Origin: Bacteroidota bacterium
GTDB taxonomy: Bacteria > Bacteroidota > Bacteroidia > Chitinophagales > LD1
Length of the DNA stretch: 15,423 nt
Direction: 5' to 3'
Assembly: GCA_947457525.1 (NCBI GenBank)
Contig: CANGXE010000008.1
Location: 1-15,423 of the forward strand
In this document: positions 14,519 through 15,423 of the stretch, in pieces
Layout of the letters: each line of letters begins with the position of its first letter
Position numbering within the stretch: position 1 is the first letter of the stretch
Translations under genes and position numbers: made by a program
The notes under the pieces: generated by a model
Told to the model about the DNA's origin: nothing
The model's database searches: none
What the model saw: only the letters and a program-made list of their open reading frames with translations

Positions 14519-15423
14519 ACTACGGTTTTCACTTGCGTTAATCGTTTATAGTTAGCCGCTAAAATCACCGCGGCTGCAAAGCAGATGCCGGCCAATATTG
14601 CTACTGCATAAACAATGTTTTCTGCTTCGTGAAAAAACGGAATAGTAAATAAGCCAATCAAACCAAATCGCAACACTACGTTTATCACAAAAAATATACT
14701 ACCGGTTCGACCGATTACTTTGTTGGGAATATGGTGAAACATATACGTGACGCGTTGGATCCGCACGGCAGCATTGCAAGCGCCAATGATAAAGTTGGCA
14801 AGAAAAAACACATAAATACTTTTGCTGCCAATCATCACCAAATACATCACTCCAGCTAGTGCACTCAAGATAATGATGCCTTGTACGGCTTTTCGCTCGC
14901 CAAAAATTCGAGTGGACACAAAACCCGCAATCAATGCGCCAATCGAAAACGTCATATCGCCAATGGCGTACACATCACCGGCCGCACCTAAGAATGATTT
15001 AACATACATGGTGGCTACGTACGTTCCAAAAATCAGGATAGTCAAAAACAACAACAAAGAAGCATTGCCAAAATGGAAAATAGGTGGATATTTTCTCAGA
15101 AAATCAAAACCCACATTCATGCGCTCTAAGAGCGATCCGGTGTCTATTTTGCGGTCTACCACCGGCATTGATTGAATGCGGTAAATCAATAAAAACGTAA
15201 TCAAATATGCTACCGTTCCCAAGCTAAAAATCTCGTAGATTTTCCAAGGTTGAACCACAAACGGCAATTGAATCTGATGGCCTATAAACTCAAACTGTCC
15301 ATCAATGCCATTCAATAATATAGCGGCTATGCCTCCCGCAATCGTAAACGTCAACTGTCCTTGAATTTCGAGCAGTGAAGTCACTTTAGCGTATTGCTTT
15401 TTGTCGGTGATTTCTTGCGCAAA
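14515..15423 (-). CDS. MFS transporter, C-terminal part (partial at window end)
   Basis: At least 302 residues; the frame is open through the right edge (QEITDKKQYAKVTSLLEIQGQ), and the GTG at 15384 is an internal valine, so the start lies outside. About eight TM segments are visible, including LTFTIAGGIAAILL, FSLGTVAYLITFLLIYRI, LLLFLTILIFGTYVATMYV, GDMTFSIGALIAGFVS, IIILSALAGVMYLVMIG, VFFLANFIIGACNAAVRIQR, FVINVVLRFGLIGLFTIPF and VYAVAILAGICFAAAVIL. The central loop (DRKIDTGSLLERMNVGFDFLRKYP) separates the two halves, as in the MFS_3/LplT-EntS-like group. Substrate cannot be assigned. The stop overlaps the small plus-strand frame by four bases. Confidence 0.85.
   Translation of the reverse strand, partial: FAQEITDKKQYAKVTSLLEIQGQLTFTIAGGIAAILLNGIDGQFEFIGHQIQLPFVVQPWKIYEIFSLGTVAYLITFLLIYRIQSMPVVDRKIDTGSLLERMNVGFDFLRKYPPIFHFGNASLLLFLTILIFGTYVATMYVKSFLGAAGDVYAIGDMTFSIGALIAGFVSTRIFGERKAVQGIIILSALAGVMYLVMIGSKSIYVFFLANFIIGACNAAVRIQRVTYMFHHIPNKVIGRTGSIFFVINVVLRFGLIGLFTIPFFHEAENIVYAVAILAGICFAAAVILAANYKRLTQVKTVV

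Overview
The window is a gene-dense, AT-rich stretch of a Bacteroidota chromosome. The assignment rests on a type IX secretion (T9SS) C-terminal sorting domain, a GldB-type gliding/T9SS lipoprotein, two PorT-family outer-membrane beta-barrels, a Bacteroidota-style signal peptide ending in NAQ, and the lack of clear Shine-Dalgarno sites. A Chitinophagales/Sphingobacteriales-like member is plausible but cannot be fixed from the sequence alone. I saw no rRNA, tRNA, CRISPR array, transposase, prophage or insertion-sequence ends.

Layout, left to right. (1) 1-2428, plus strand: the tail of an aldehyde dehydrogenase and a RidA-family protein, which look like the end of a kynurenine/2-aminomuconate catabolic operon. 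A membrane-anchored GH25 lysozyme, an MBL-fold protein and a small membrane protein follow, all within a few bases of each other. (2) 2400-5524, minus strand: a T9SS-exported protein whose signal peptide is out of frame at an A7/T7 tract, serC, a decayed OmpA-domain gene and an AhpD-like protein. (3) 5641-8614, plus strand: a LemA/TPM/TPM membrane module, a family I pyrophosphatase and a TlpA-like thioredoxin. (4) 8594-11151, minus strand: gldB, an unknown polytopic membrane protein and an exosortase-family protein. (5) 11164-14370, plus strand: a PorT-family barrel, nadE and a second PorT-family barrel. (6) 14515-15423, minus strand: the C-terminal part of an MFS transporter that runs off the window.

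Most genes are housekeeping or envelope functions. The most notable items are the exosortase with its unrecognised membrane partner directly downstream of gldB, the frameshifted signal peptide of the T9SS cargo, the OmpA pseudogene, and the very tight gldB/porT-like divergent arrangement. I did not find convincing evidence of a wholly new multi-gene system. The gldB/membrane-protein/exosortase cluster is the best candidate.
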